The notes beneath the pieces are model-generated. The model was not told the DNA's origin and made no database searches. It was given only the letters and a program-made list of their open reading frames with translations. Position numbers and translations under genes: made by a program. 64,000 nt of DNA from Amanita rubescens (Eukaryota; Basidiomycota; Agaricomycetes; Agaricales; Amanitaceae), in assembly GCA_015039365.1 (NCBI GenBank), contig WION01000201.1, forward strand, positions 1-64,000. The letters are read 5' to 3'. Below, one piece after another: positions 10,428-23,044 of the stretch. Every line of letters starts with the position of its first letter. Positions within the stretch are counted from its first letter, which is position 1.

Positions 10428-13400
10428 AGGACAGTCCCTCTTCATTGATCCCCGAACAATGTATTTACGAATCATTAGTTCCTTCCGAATATGTATCACT
10501 TGAATCAATAATATATGAAGTGAAACAAAAGGAAGGAAAGATTCGGAATACCTCAATAAGGGACAAACAAAACAAACTTAGGAATTCCTTGCTGGCTTGG
10601 ATGATAAGACAGATATGGAAATACCCAGAACAAGGAGTTGTCCAATTAAGGACATACACGCATCAATCCTTCAAAGAACAAATCAATGAGGAACTGATAA
10701 ATAAAATCAACGATCTACCCGAAGAAGAAGCAATGTGGTACCTGCGAAAACTCAGGGAACCGCAATGGATTGGAGCAACGGGACACAGAGAAATGGACAT
10801 TCGAGTAATCCTAACGACACTGGACACAGAAGAAAACTACGACACCATTGCCCTAATCGATAGCGGATGTATGATGTCGGCGATATCAAAACAATTCGTT
10901 GAGGAACACAAAATAAATACAACCAAACTACCACAAGCAATAACAGCCACCAACGCCAACGGAACGTTAAACGTTGGAGGCAAAATAATGGACATGGTAA
11001 CGATCAAAATGAGGATCTACGACCATGAAGAAACAATGGAACTAGCAGTGGTAAATATAGGAAAAAAGGACGTATTCCTCGGACACGATTGGCTAGAACA
11101 CCATAATCCAGAAATCGAATGGTCAAAGGCAAAAATCAAATTTTCAAGATGTCCAGGAGAATGCTACGACGAATCGTGGGTCAACGAACCGGAAGAAGAG
11201 ATCGATCAGTACAATCCGGAAGAAGACAAAATACTAGCAATAGATATTGACCGACCGGAATTCATACGCCACATTGACCTACCCTGGATAAAAGTACGAG
11301 CCAAGTCAAATTTCGCAACGGATATAGCAGGAGCAAATCAAACGGAAAGAACGTGGAAAGAAATAGTCCCCAAACACTACCTTAAATACCAGGAAGTGTT
11401 TGAGAAACAAACATTCGATCAACTACCACCACGAAGAGCATGGGATCACGCCATAGAATTGATTCCGGGATCAAAGATGGTAGATTGCAAAATTTACCTG
11501 CTGAATCCGGAAGAACAAAAACAACTCAATGAATTCCTCAAAGAACAATTAGAAACGGGAAGGATTAAACCAAGTAAATCCCCGATGGCGTCCCCCTTCT
11601 TCTTCGTAAAAAAGAAAGATGGAAAATTGAGACCGGTCCAAGATTACCGCAAGTTAAACGAAATGACAATCAAAAACAGGTATCCGTTACCGTTAATTTC
11701 GGAACTAATCGACAACCTGTCAGAGGCCAAATACTTCTCTAAAATGGACGTAAGATGGGGATACAATAACATCCGAATCAAAGAAGGAGATGAATGGAAG
11801 GTGGCATTCCGAACCAACAGAGGATTATTCGAACCCTTGGTAATGTTTTTCGGATTGACGAATTCCCCAGCTACATTCCAGACGATGATGAATGACATCT
11901 TTAGAGAAGAAATAGCAGAAGGATGGGTCGTGATATACATGGATGATATCCTGGTGTTCTCAAAAGACAAAGAAGAACATCAAAAACAGGTTGAACGAAT
12001 CCTAGAAAAATTGCGACAACACCAACTCTCGCTAAAAGCAGAAAAATGCTACTTCGACCAAGAAGAAATCGAATTCCTGGGATTAATCATCTCACAAAAA
12101 GGAATTAGAATGGATTCTAACAAGGTGAAAGCAATAATCGACTGGCCGACCCCGACGACAAAGAGGGAACTTCAACAGTTCTTAGGGTTTGTAAACTTCT
12201 ATCGAAGATTCGTTAAAGGATTTGCCAAAATAGCTAAACCATTAATGAAACTAACGGGAAAAATAGAATGGTTCTGGACGGAATTACAACAAGAAGCGTT
12301 CGAAGGATTAAAACAAGAAATCGCATCCGAACGAGTTTTGATAATTCCCAAACCAGGAAGACCCTTCAGAATGGAAACCGATGCGTCAGATTTCGCCATA
12401 GCAGCGATACTTTCACAACTGGATGACGATGGAATCTGGAAACCAGTAGCTTTCATATCCAAAGCGCTAAATGACGCGGAAAGAAATTACGAAATCTATG
12501 ACAAAGAAATGCTGGCAGTAATGCAAGGATTCTACGATTGGGCACATTATCTTAAAGGAACAGACACGGTCACGGAAGTACTAACGGATCATCAAAATCT
12601 CACCTACTTCCGCAAACCGCAAAATTTAAATAGAAGACAAGCCCGATGGATCATGGACCTCCAAGAATACAACTTCATCATAAAACATCGATCGGGAAAA
12701 ACAAATACAAAGGTGGATATACTATCTCGAAGGGCAGGACACCCAAAAGGAGAAAACGACAACAAAAACGTTATCCTCCTAAAAGAAGATGTATTCGGCC
12801 AGATCGAAATAAGAATAGATGATGAAAGTTATGAATGGTTGAACGTCCGACAAGAAATCTGCAAAACACACCGGCGATATTTCGATAAACAAGTCAACAA
12901 AGGAATAAAGGAGAAGGACCCAAATTTCAAGTACAACAAACTCAACAAATGCTGGGAATGGAAGGGAAGGATATATGTACCCGCAAGAAAGGAACTCTGA
13001 GAAAGGGTAATTCAAATGAATCACGATATACCAATGGCAGGACATCCAGGAGTTGCAAAAACACTGGAATTGACGACAAGAGGATTCTGGTGGCCCAACA
13101 TGAAACGCGACATTGAAACATACATCAAAGCATGTCATCAATGCCAAATAAATAAACCAGATAGACAACCGCGAGCGGCACCCTTGCAACCAAATGAAGT
13201 CCCATCCGAGCCATGGGCGATTATTAGCGTTGACCTCAATGGACCTTTGGTACCGTCAAAAGGAAAAGATATGATCCTGGTAATCGTAGACCGATTCTCA
13301 AAGAAGGCCTACTTCATTCCGTGTAACACAACGATAACGTCGCAAGGGGTAGCGAACCTTTACCGAGAACACGTCTTCAAAGAACAAGGATTACCAAAAA

Positions 13401-14506
13401 AGGTCATTTCGGACAGAGGAACTCAATTTGTATCAGGATTCATGAAGGGACTATACCAAAACTTGGGAATAGAAGCAAACCCATCGACGGCATACCACCC
13501 GCAAACGGACGGACAAACCGAAAGAGTAAATCAGGAATTGGAAGAATATTTACGAATGTACATAAACAAAAAACAAGACGATTGGGCAGATTGGCTCCCA
13601 ATTGCCCAATTCTGTCATAACGATAGAAGACATTCGGCAACAGGGTTCTCCCCGTTCATGATTACGACGGGAAGAAATCCGTTCAAAGGGACAGAAGGAG
13701 GAAACAAAACAAAAAACCACTTGGCCGCAGAATATATCGAAAAATTCAAAGGAGTATGGAAAACGACAAAAGAAAACCTCGAAAAGGCAGCGGAAAGGAT
13801 GAAACAACAACACGATAAACACGTCCAACCTTCGCGAAGATATCAACCAGGCGATCGGGTCTATCTAGATTCATCCAAGATTAAAACAATGAGGACATCG
13901 AAAAAACTCGACGCGAAATTCCACGGACCCTTCAAGGTAATATCTGAGGTCGGAAAATCTGCATACAAGCTGGAATTGCCACCGACATGGGGAATACACG
14001 ATGTCTTCCATGAATCGAAACTTAAACTGGTTCACGAACCACAATTCCTGGCGCAGCAAGAAAAACAACCCCGGCCACCCCCGGATATTATTGACGGACA
14101 TGAAGAATACGAAGTCGAAGCAATCAAAGGAGTGAGAAAAACAAGGCAAGGGAAACGTTTCCTGGTGAAATGGAAAGGATTACCAGAAGAAGAGAACACA
14201 TGGGAACCGGAAGAACACATGGAAAACGCGAAGAAGGCAATAAGAGAATACTATAAAAGAAACCCTTCCGCGGTACGCCAAAACAAACCCCTTCCCCTCC
14301 TTCCCCCATCTTCCCTTTCTCCAACCCCCTCTGGACCACCGACACCGACACCCCCACACCTCCTCCCTCTCTATGTCCCACACCTGCGCCTTTATGGATG
14401 GGACGACAAGGCCTTCGACGAAGAATACAAACGGAAACTCGAAGGTAACTGGCAACGCTGGAAGAGCGCACGCGAAGAAGCGAATTCGTCGCATGAACCC
14501 ACATAG
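10424..14506 (+). pseudogene. Pol of gypsy B: PR-RT-RNaseH-IN-chromodomain, one nonsense codon
   Basis: One frame runs from the ATG at 10424 to the stop at 14504-14506 (about 1360 codons), broken only by TGA at 12998-13000 between RNase H and integrase. In order: an aspartic protease with LIDSG near 10853; RT with LRPVQDYRKLNEMT and the YMDD box at 11936-11947; RNase H beginning METDASDFAIAAIL near 12370; integrase with the HHCC zinc module (13020-13150) and D,D,E residues in SVDLNGPL, ISDRGTQF and the following helix; and a chromodomain YEVEAIKGVRKT...LVKWKGLPEEENTWEPEE at about 14107-14200. This gene order defines Ty3/gypsy, and the chromodomain places it among chromoviruses, which target histone marks at integration. 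Pro-rich C-terminal tail. Confidence 0.93.
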
Positions 14507-14846
14507 TTTAAAGCATGCCTGTAGCAACAAGATCCGGTACGAACAAGGAGAGAAAAAGATAGAAACAACGAGGAATCAGGAGAGGATGCACCTAGGCAAG
14601 ATCATGGGTGACACCTCGAACGAGGAATCGCGAGATGTCAACGGGTATTCGGTGAACCCTGGAGATGGACCCCTATGTGGAAAATCGAAAGGCCTAACCT
14701 TAGCATCCGATAGTAACCTCCCGTCGGCACCGGACGCAGGTCTATTAATGGATTGAAGACGAAGGAGCATCAGGAAGAACGTGAGTGCCAATTGTCGTTT
14801 CATCGAATTTTTGGAATCCCTCCAGTTCGTCTGGAATCCGAACCTT

Positions 14847-14859
14847 AAAGGGGAGATTA
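14847..14859 (+). other. polypurine tract of gypsy B
   Basis: AAAGGGGAGATTA directly precedes the 3' LTR. This is the plus-strand priming site expected for an LTR retrotransposon. Confidence 0.75.
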
Positions 14860-15174
14860 TATCACACCCCTTGTTTCACTCCTTGACACACGGCATGTTT
14901 CGTGCATGCCTGACTCATGTAGATAACCCTGTACCCCGATGAAGTCATACCCTTACCCATACCCTGTACCCTATGTAGTATATAAGTAGAATGATTGTAG
15001 TAGGTAAACCAAGCAACAAGCTCGTCTTTCCTTGGATAGCTTAGTTGTGATTCCTATCCAACTTGCCTTGAACCTAGACGGTTCTTGTATCATTCTCGTC
15101 GCTTGACACTGTCAGCGGCATTCTTCAGAGAGTATTGAGTCTTGTGTTGTGACGCCTATCTAAGGCTCGTGACA
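14860..15174 (+). repeat. 3' LTR of gypsy B (315 bp)
   Basis: Matches the 5' LTR except for two C-to-T changes at CpG sites by eye. It is followed by the duplicated target GATCT. Confidence 0.92.
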
Positions 15175-15493
15175 GATCTGACAGTCATTACATTAATACA
15201 AGGGGTTGCATAGGTGGATGCACAAATGGGAGCCCGGATGACATTGCTAAAATTAGTGCAACTTCTAATTTTAGTAGCGTCATCCGACTACCCACTGGCC
15301 AATCCACCCCTCTAACCCTCCAAACGGTTGCCGAAAAAGACCGGTTGCAACCGGTTTTGCAACCGGTCTTTGACATCTGGCCCAAATCCTCGGACCAAAA
15401 CCATTTTGAGGCTGTAGGTGGCAAAACCGGCAACCGCGGTTCGGTTGCAATTTTGCTGGTCCTTTAACTGGACTTTAAAACACTAGCGCCAAA

Positions 15494-17693
15494 AGGACAA
15501 TTTCGAGGAAAACCAAGCGGACAAAATAATAACTGCAATGAAGGGAAAGGAAAAGGACGACAAATCCGAGCACTGGATGCAGATAGCAGCGAAGATGACA
15601 GTAGTTCATCAAGTGAAAATTCCGATGACAAAAACGACAAAAACCAAAGAATTGCCGTCATACGAGAAATGGCAAAAACATTACCACGTAGCATCCGCCG
15701 AAAGTTGAACAAGAAGGGTTTTCAGAACGAGACGACAATGAATCAGCGTCTGTTGTCTCTGAAGATGAACAATTATGTATAAATGGTGTAACAGTGTCAT
15801 CTATGTCCAGAAATAAAATCACCATTCCTATCTCCCAATGTTCGAATCTGAAAACTGCTGAAACCAAAGCTCTTATCGACTCAGGCACGCAAGGAAAATT
15901 TGTCGATAGTTCACTTGTTGATTGGAACAAAATCACTCGCTTAAAGAAACCCATCCCAGTGTGAAATGTGGACGGAACAAACAACAAGTCTGGAGATATA
16001 CAGTATAAAATCCAGATAAGCTATAACATCGAAGACAACTGGTTTAGAGACTGGTTTTATGTCACGCGACTAGGCGATCAACGACTGATACTAGGATTAC
16101 CTTGGCTCCGAGAAATCAACCCCAGAATAGATTGGTCTGAAGGAACGGTTAGGTTCCCCAAGGGTAGGAAGATCGATCCAGAAGAAGAACTACCTTTGAC
16201 TATGATGAAGAAACCGAAATGTACCTTCAGTATATCCAAAAAGAAGAAGAATTGGACTCAGATGAAGACGAAGATCCCGAGACTGATCACCTTTGGATCC
16301 AAGCGAAAATGTCAGCGTCTCAAGCGCTCGCACATGAACATGAAAGTAAATCTACGAAAGTAGAATTACCCCCTGAATATGACAAATGAATTTTTTTTTT
16401 TGATAAACAGACATCGGAACAATTCCCAATCACATGACAATGGGATCATGCGATAGATCTAAAAGAAGGGTTTAAACCTAAAGTGGCAAAGAATTACCCA
16501 TTATCAATTCACGAAGAACAGCTAATGAATAAATGGGTCGACGAACAACTCAAAAAAGGTTATATTCGACCATCACAATCTCCGCAAGCATCTCCTTTCT
16601 TTTATGTTGCAAAGAAAGAAAAAGGAGAGTTGAGACCCTGCCAAGATTACCGATATATCAATAGCTGGACGAAACGAAACGCCTATCCCCTTCCCCTAGT
16701 ATCCAACTTATTATTAAAACTACGAAAAGCAAAGTATTTCTCCAAGTTAGACCTTCGATGGGGTTACAATAATGTGCGAATAAAGAAAGGCGACGAATGG
16801 AAGGCTGCATTCACGATGAACCGTGGTCTCTTCAAGCCTACCGTAATGCTTTTTGGATTATGCAATTCACCGTTGACATTTCAAACGATGATGAACGAAT
16901 ACTTCCATGACATGATAGCCGAAGGATGGCTAGTCGTCTACATTGACGACATGTTGATATATGGAGCGAACGAGGCAGAAACGAGGGAGCGCACTCAGCA
17001 AGTCTTGCAACGGCTAAAAGAAAATGATCTATTCCTCAAATTAGAGAAATGCAAATTCGTTGCCAAGGAAGTCAAATTCCTTGGGATGATCGTTAAAGAA
17101 GGAAAGATCATGATGGACCCCGTAAAACTCGCAGGAATCAGCAAATGGCCCGAACTGAAAACCATTAAACAAATCCGGTCATTTCTAGGGTTCGTGAACT
17201 TTTACAGGAAATTTATAGGAAACTATGCCGAAATAGTAGCTCCGCTCACGGAACTTACGAAGAAAACAGTTCCCTTCCAATGGGATGCAGAGTGTCAGAA
17301 AGCATTTGACACATTAAAGGAGAAATTCCTAGAAGAACCGGTTCTAGTTATGCCAGATCCGACGAAACCGTTTTTGTTAGAGATGCGTCAAACTGGGCGG
17401 TAGGAGCCATCCTAAAACAACAGGGATCTGATGGAGAACTGCACCCATGTGGATTTATCAGTCATCGGTTAAGCGATACCAAACAAAGATACCAAGTATA
17501 TGATCGCGAGTTATTAGCAATAAAGAAAGCCTTTGAAACCTGGAGACACCTTCTAAAAGGAAGCCCACACATGATTATGATCCACTGTGATCATAAGAAC
17601 TTATCATATTATAAACACCCACAGAAAATGACCACCAGACAGTCACACTGGTGGCAAGAAATCATGGAGTTCAATATCAAATTTGTTACAAAT
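15494..17693 (+). pseudogene. gypsy A gag end and Pol (PR, RT, part of RNase H)
   Basis: Right of the MITE the frame resumes with an acidic, Ser-rich linker, then a protease with DSGTQGKFV near 15880. TGA after KKPIPV at 15961-15963 interrupts the frame, as in element C. RT follows (16483-17403), with [25 protein letters not shown] and the YIDDM box near 16940. A one-base deletion near 17385 shifts the frame in the RNase H start, and RNase H ends mid-domain at 17693. A TGA in place of Trp at about 16387 is another lesion. Integrase is missing. Compared with C it keeps CGA at 16675-16677 where C has TGA. Confidence 0.85.
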
Positions 17694-18886
17694 GTACGTC
17701 ATGGCCTATCTTTTTCTTTATCTTATCATCTATGTCATCCCTCCTACATCATTGATTGCATATGTGTTCCTTCTGGAACTAGTGATGGGAGGTTAAGTTA
17801 TGTAACTGCAATTAACTGTAACTTAACTGAACCTAACTGCTCGACCAGTTAATTATCAGTTAAGGTTAGGCCCTTTCCCTAACCTTAACCGGACCAGTTA
17901 AATTGTGCAACCTTGTAGAGCTGGTCCTTAGCTTCATTTTGAGCCCTTATTCATGTAATTTGGCCCAGTGGTTCATGAGATATGAAGTATTTTGTGAAGG
18001 GATGTCAAAATTATTGTGTTTCTCATTAGCAATGTGGTCCATGACATGCAAAAAGCAATATACAATTAGTTTCTCATGTTCAATCTGCTAGCTATTTCCC
18101 TCACCACACTCAGAAACATAGTTCTCTGGGATGCTGATGAGGAGCAAAGTTTTGCATGGCTGTTGTGAGGCTCTAATTTGTATGTAATTTTCATTATGTT
18201 TATCATTCTGTATTGGACAATATACTTCTGACTTAGGCTGTTGGCATTTGGGACTTGTTTCTGACTTATATTGATCAGTTATGAGCATCATAGACAACAT
18301 TGCTAATGGGAAACCAATCATCTTGACATCACTCACAAAACACTTCATATCTCATGAACCACTGGTCCAAATTACATGAATAGGGGCTCAAAATGATGCT
18401 AATAACCTGCTCTACCAGATTACATAATTTTAATCGGTTATAACCAGTTATAACTGGTCCAGTTAAGGTTAAGGAAATTCTGGGTCATCAGTTAATTGAT
18501 CAGTTACAGTTAATCAATTTTGGGGCAATTAACCGGACTTAACCTAACCTCACAACACTATCTGGAACGTTCATCGTTTATCATATGCTATTCCATTTTA
18601 TCACATGTAAACTATTCCATTATCACATGCAACTGTTTCATTATCACATGCATTCCTACTTACTATATTTGCGTATATACCTTGTACTATATAAACTATG
18701 CAAATATACGACTAGACCTCAGTCTAGTTTTAACAGTCAAAATCTGTCTCGTTATCGTCTAAGCTCCCTTGAGGACTTATCCAATAACACTCTTATCTAT
18801 TTGAACGTTCTTAAGTGCCGGAACTCCCTTGAGGAACCTACGGTGCCTGATAGGCTTGACTTATCAGTGGATGAACAAACATAACA
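17694..18886 (+). repeat. 5' LTR of gypsy element C, carrying a MITE
   Basis: It begins TGTTACAAATG and ends CATAACA. Subtracting the MITE and its extra 8-bp duplication leaves about 404 bp, matching LTR A. The TATA region and the self-complementary start are conserved, and the same primer site (ATAAAACTAGACT) follows at 18887. The LTR is joined directly to the RNase H codons of element A. Confidence 0.85.
17772..18568. mobile_element. hAT-like MITE with perfect 8-bp target duplication
   Basis: The element is 17780-18560 (781 bp), flanked by TCTGGAAC on both sides (17772-17779 and 18561-18568). Ends are TAGTGATGGGAGGTTA and, inverted, TAGTGTTGTGAGGTTA. The arms form a long imperfect inverted repeat, for example TTCATGAGATATGAAG near 17970 against CTTCATATCTCATGAA near 18345, so it can fold back along most of its length. 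It has no coding capacity. Confidence 0.92.
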
Positions 18887-18902
18887 ATAAAACTAGACTC
18901 CT

Positions 18903-19190
18903 CTACGAGAAAAACTATGGCTAGGAGGTGCCCCGATGACTTATAAATCATTACGAACTCGTATCCTTGACATAGAAGTGGCAAACACATTATTCTCCAC
19001 TTTTGGCCAAGCTAAAGACCCTGATGACAAAATGGTAGTCGACGAAGCAATATTGGAATTAAACGAACATGCACGACGAATGCAGATTGCGGAAACCTCC
19101 ATGGATTGGGTAAAAACTGCCACATGCTATGGATGCGGAAACACAGGACACTTAATCTCAGACTGCCCCAATCCCAAAAAGAAATGACAG
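18903..19190 (+). pseudogene. Gag remnant of gypsy element C (5' part deleted)
   Basis: Directly after the primer site the sequence jumps to the equivalent of A position 7796, so about 1.2 kb of leader and gag are deleted. What remains encodes the gag C-terminus with zinc knuckle CYGCGNTGHLISDC. It ends at TGA (19186-19188), where A has CGA. Confidence 0.8.
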
Positions 19191-19442
19191 AAACTTGGGA
19201 AATCACGAGGAAGGGCAGCACCAAAAGGACAATTTCGAGGAAAACCACGCAGACAAAATAATAACCGCAATGAAGGGAAAGGAAAAGGACAACAAATCCG
19301 AGCACTAGATGCTGATAGTGACGAAGGCGACAGTAGCTCGTCAAGTGAAAATTCTGATGACAAAAACAACAAAAACCAAAGAATTGCTGTCATACAAGAA
19401 ATGGCAAAAACCTTACCACGAAGCACCCGCCGAAAGTTGAAC

Positions 19443-22400
19443 AAGAAGGGTTTTTAGAACGAGACGACGATGAACCAGCGTCTGCTGTCTCTGAAGATGA
19501 ACAATTATGTATAAATGGTGTAACAGTATCATCTATATCCAGAAATAAAATCACCATTCCCATCTCCCAATGTTTGAATCTGAAAACTGCTGAAACCAAA
19601 GCCCTTATCGACTCAGGCGTGCAAGGAAAATTCGTCAATAGTTCACTCGTCGATTGGAACAAAATCACTCGCTTAAAGAAACCCATCCCAGTGTGAAATG
19701 TGGACGGAACAAACAACAAGTCTGGAGATATATGGTATAAAATCCAGATAAGCTATAACATCGAAGACAACTGGTTTAGAGACTGGTTTTATGTCACGCG
19801 ACTAGGCGATCAACGACTGATACTAGGATTACCTTGGCTCCGAGAAATCAACCCCAGAATAGATTGGTCTGAAGGAACGGTTAGGTTCCCCGATGGTAGG
19901 AAGATCGATCTGGAAGAAGAAACTACGTTTGACTACGATGAAGAAACCAAAATGTACCTCCGGTATATCCAAAAAGAAGAAGAATTGGATGCAGATGAAG
20001 ACGAAGATCCTGAGACTGATCACCTTTGGATCCAAGCGAAAACATCAGCGTCTCAAGCGCTCGCACATGAACATGAAGATAAATCTACGAAAGTAGAATT
20101 ACCCCCTGAATATGACAAATGGAGAAAAGTTTTTGATAAACAGACATCGGAACGATTCCCAATCACACAACAATGGGATCATGTGATAGATCTAAAAGAA
20201 GGGTTTAAACCTAAAGTGGCAAAGAATTATCCATTATCAATTCACGAAGAACAGCTAATGAATAAATGGGTCGACGAACAACTCAAAAAAGGTTATATTC
20301 GACCATCACAATCTCTGCAAGCATCTCCTTTCTTTTATGTTGCAAAGAAAGAAAAAGGAGAGTTGAGACCCTGCCAAGATTACCGATATATCAATAGCTG
20401 GACGAAATGAAATGCCTATCCCCTTCCCCTAGTATCCGACTTATTATTAAAACTACGAAAAGCAAAGTATTTCTCCAAGTTAGACCTCCGATGGGGTTAC
20501 AATAATGTGCGAATAAAGAAAGGCGACGAATGGAAGGCTGCATTCACGACGAACTGTGGTCTCTTCGAACCTACCGTAATGCTTTTTGGATTATGCAATT
20601 CACTGTCGACATTTCAAACAATGATGAACGAATACTTCCATGACATGATAGCTGAAGGATGGCTAGTCGTCTACATTGACGACATGTTGATATATGGAGC
20701 GAATGAGGCAGAAACGAGGGAGCGCACTCAGCAAGTCTTGCAACGGCTAAAAGAAAATGATTTATTCCTCAAATTAGAAAAATGCAAATTCGTTGCCAAG
20801 GAAGTCGAATTCCTTGGGATGATCGTTAAAGAAGGAAAGATCATGATGGACCCCGTAAAACTCACTGGAATCAGCAAATGGCCCAAACCGAAAACCGTTA
20901 AACAAATCCGGTCGTTTCTAGGGTTTGCGAACTTTTACAGGAAATTTATAGGAAACTACGCCGAAATAGTGGCTCTGCTCACGGAACTTACGAAGAAAAC
21001 AGTTCCCTTCCAATGGGATGCAGAGTGTCAGAAGGCATTTGACACATTAAAGGAGAAATTCTTAGAAGAACCGGTTCTAATTATGCCAGATCCAACGAAA
21101 CCGTTTTTATTAGAGACCGATGCATCAAATTGGGCGGTAGGAGCTGTCCTGAAACAACGGGGATCTGATGGAGAACTGCACCCATGTGGATTTATCAGTC
21201 ATCGGTTAAGTGATACCGAACAAAGATACCAAGTATACGATTGCGAGTTATTAGCAATAAAGAAAGCCTTTGAAACCTGGAGACACCTTCTAAAAGGAAG
21301 CCCACATACGATCATGATCCATTGTGATCATAAGAATTTATCATATTACAAACATCCACAGAAAATGACTGCCAGACAGTCACGCTGGTGGCAAGAAATT
21401 ACGGAGTTCAATATCAAATTAGAACACATCCCTGGATCAAAACTTATTCAAGCAGACGCTTTATCGAGACGCCCTGACCATATTAATGAAGAAGAAGCAA
21501 AAGCAAAAGAAATCCCACAAACCATGATTACCGACGACATGGTCATTGCCGCAATCAACGTATCTTGGGCAGATAAAATCATCAAATTATTGCCACAAGA
21601 TAAGTTTGCTAAAGTCGTAATCAACGGTCTTAAACACGGAAAACTGCCTCTCCGATCAAAGTTTAATGACTGGAAGAATGACAATGACATCATTCATTAT
21701 CAAGGACGCGTATATGTGCCTCAAAATGAAGAATTACGAAAGGAAATAATCAAATCGCATCACGACCCCGTAGTTATGGGTCACCCTGGACGCTTAAAGA
21801 CACTAGAGCTTATCCGCCGCGACTATTATTGGCCTGGAATGACAACGACCGTATCTAAATGGGTCGAAGGCTGTGCCTTATGTCAACAAATGAAGGTTAA
21901 CACACATCCGATCACACTGGGTTTGATGCCTATTAAATCCCACGCCACACGCCCATTCGAACAAGTTTCATTGGACTTCATCACAGATCTGCCAATTATT
22001 GACGGTTTTGATTCTGTTTTGACCGTGGTCGATCAAGGCTTAACAAAGGGCGTAATATTCATACCATGCAAAAAATCTTTTACCGCTATGGATACCGCCA
22101 ATTCCTACATCAACAACGTTTACAAACGTGATGGGTTACCAACAACCCTCATTTCTGATAGAGGTCCACAGTTTACCTCCAAAGTTTTCGAAGAAATCTG
22201 CAAAATCTTCGGAATTAATCATAGAAAGTCGACCGCCTTTCATCTGCAAACTGACGGAGAATCGGAACGACTCAATCAGGAATTAGAAACCTACCTCCGA
22301 TTATACTGTGTTGATCATCCGAAACAATGGAAAGATCACCTGCCATTAGCAGAATTCGCGCACAATCAACGGATACACCAATCTACCAAGATGACCCCGT

Positions 22401-23044
22401 TTGAAATCATGTTTGGAATAGAACCTGTGGCTATCCCCACAGCATTCCCACGAATCAATGTACCCGCCACTGAAGACCGCTTTAAGGTCTTAACGCAAAT
22501 ACGAGACGAAGCTCTTGCTGCACACGAATTAGCTAGACAGCTAATGACTCAACGTGTCAAAGGGAAATCTCCCACCTTTAAAGAAGGAGACCTAGTATGG
22601 CTAGACTCACAAAACCTGAAGACAGGACAAATAAGAAAATTCTCACCTAGACGAGAAGGACCATTCAAGATCGAGAAGATCTTAGGACCTGTCACCGCTA
22701 AACTTGAACTTCCCCCAAGATGGAAGATTCACCCCGTGTTTCATGTTTCACTTCTAACTCCTTACCATGAGAACGAAACACATGGTCCAAACTTTACACG
22801 ACCTACTCCGGACCTTATAGACAACAAAGAAGAATACGAAATCAAGACAATTGTCTCGCACCGAAGAAAAGGAAACCAATGGCAATTTTTAGTCAAATGG
22901 AAAGGTTATCCGACATCTGACAATTCATGGGAAACTGAGGAAAACTTAGAACACTCCGAGGAGACCTTAAACGAATATAAGGAACAACATGGAATCACAG
23001 CAATTATCCCCACTACTCATAAACAACGAAAACGCCACTCCTGA
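19443..23044 (+). pseudogene. Pol of gypsy element C: PR-RT-RNaseH-IN-chromodomain
   Basis: One frame is readable from about 19443 to 23044, broken by TAG near 19457 and by TGA at 19694-19696 (after KKPIPV) and 20408-20410 (in the RT fingers, where A has CGA). The protease catalytic triad reads DSGV rather than DSGT, which is expected to impair it. RT has the YIDDM box near 20675. RNase H has [15 protein letters not shown] near 21112. Integrase has the HHCC module (21750-21900) and ISDRGPQF, and a chromodomain (YEIKTIVSHRR...LVKWKGYPTSDNSWE) closes the frame. Its last 56 bases overlap the extra ORF that begins at 22989 in another frame. Confidence 0.88.

Larger units (their letters stand above)
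8617..15174 (+). mobile_element. Ty3/gypsy chromodomain element B, near complete
   Basis: This 6558-bp element has 315-bp LTRs and the target duplication GATCT (8612-8616 and 15175-15179). The order is LTR, self-priming site, gag, pol (protease, RT, RNase H, integrase, chromodomain), polypurine tract, LTR. By eye the LTRs differ at only two sites (GCGC/GTGC and AACG/AATG), both C-to-T at CpG, so insertion is recent. Each of the two ORFs is broken by one TGA. Confidence 0.95.
8106..15493. mobile_element. hAT-like MITE in gag of A, itself carrying gypsy B
   Basis: The ends are TAGTGTTTAAAAGTCCGGTT (from 8114) and its inverted counterpart AACTGGACTTTAAAACACTA (to 15485). The flanking 8-mers GCACCGAA (8106-8113) and GCGCCAAA (15486-15493) are degenerate copies of the uninterrupted GCACCAAA seen in element C. 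An 8-bp duplication with TAGTG ends is typical of hAT elements. No transposase is present, only GC-rich ACCGGT-type words and non-coding filler. Element B is inserted at 8617. Without B and its duplicated GATCT, the MITE would be about 0.8 kb. Confidence 0.8.
6159..17693 (+). mobile_element. Ty3/gypsy element A, interrupted and 3'-truncated
   Basis: The parts are a 5' LTR (6159-6563), a primer site, a decayed gag (about 6590-8113), an inserted hAT-like MITE with element B inside it (8114-15485), and resumed gag end, protease, RT and partial RNase H (15494-17693). The pol frame stops inside RNase H exactly where LTR C begins. Integrase and 3' LTR of A are absent. Element C is a close relative: the two can be aligned codon by codon from gag to RNase H. 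Confidence 0.85.

Noticed and set aside
10032..14530. Minus-strand ORFs opposite gypsy B gag and pol
   Set aside because: Shadows of the real plus-strand genes; no domains.
14373..14756. Plus-strand 127-codon ORF overlapping the end of gypsy B pol
   Set aside because: Out of frame over the pol tail, then in the 3' untranslated region; no recognisable motif.
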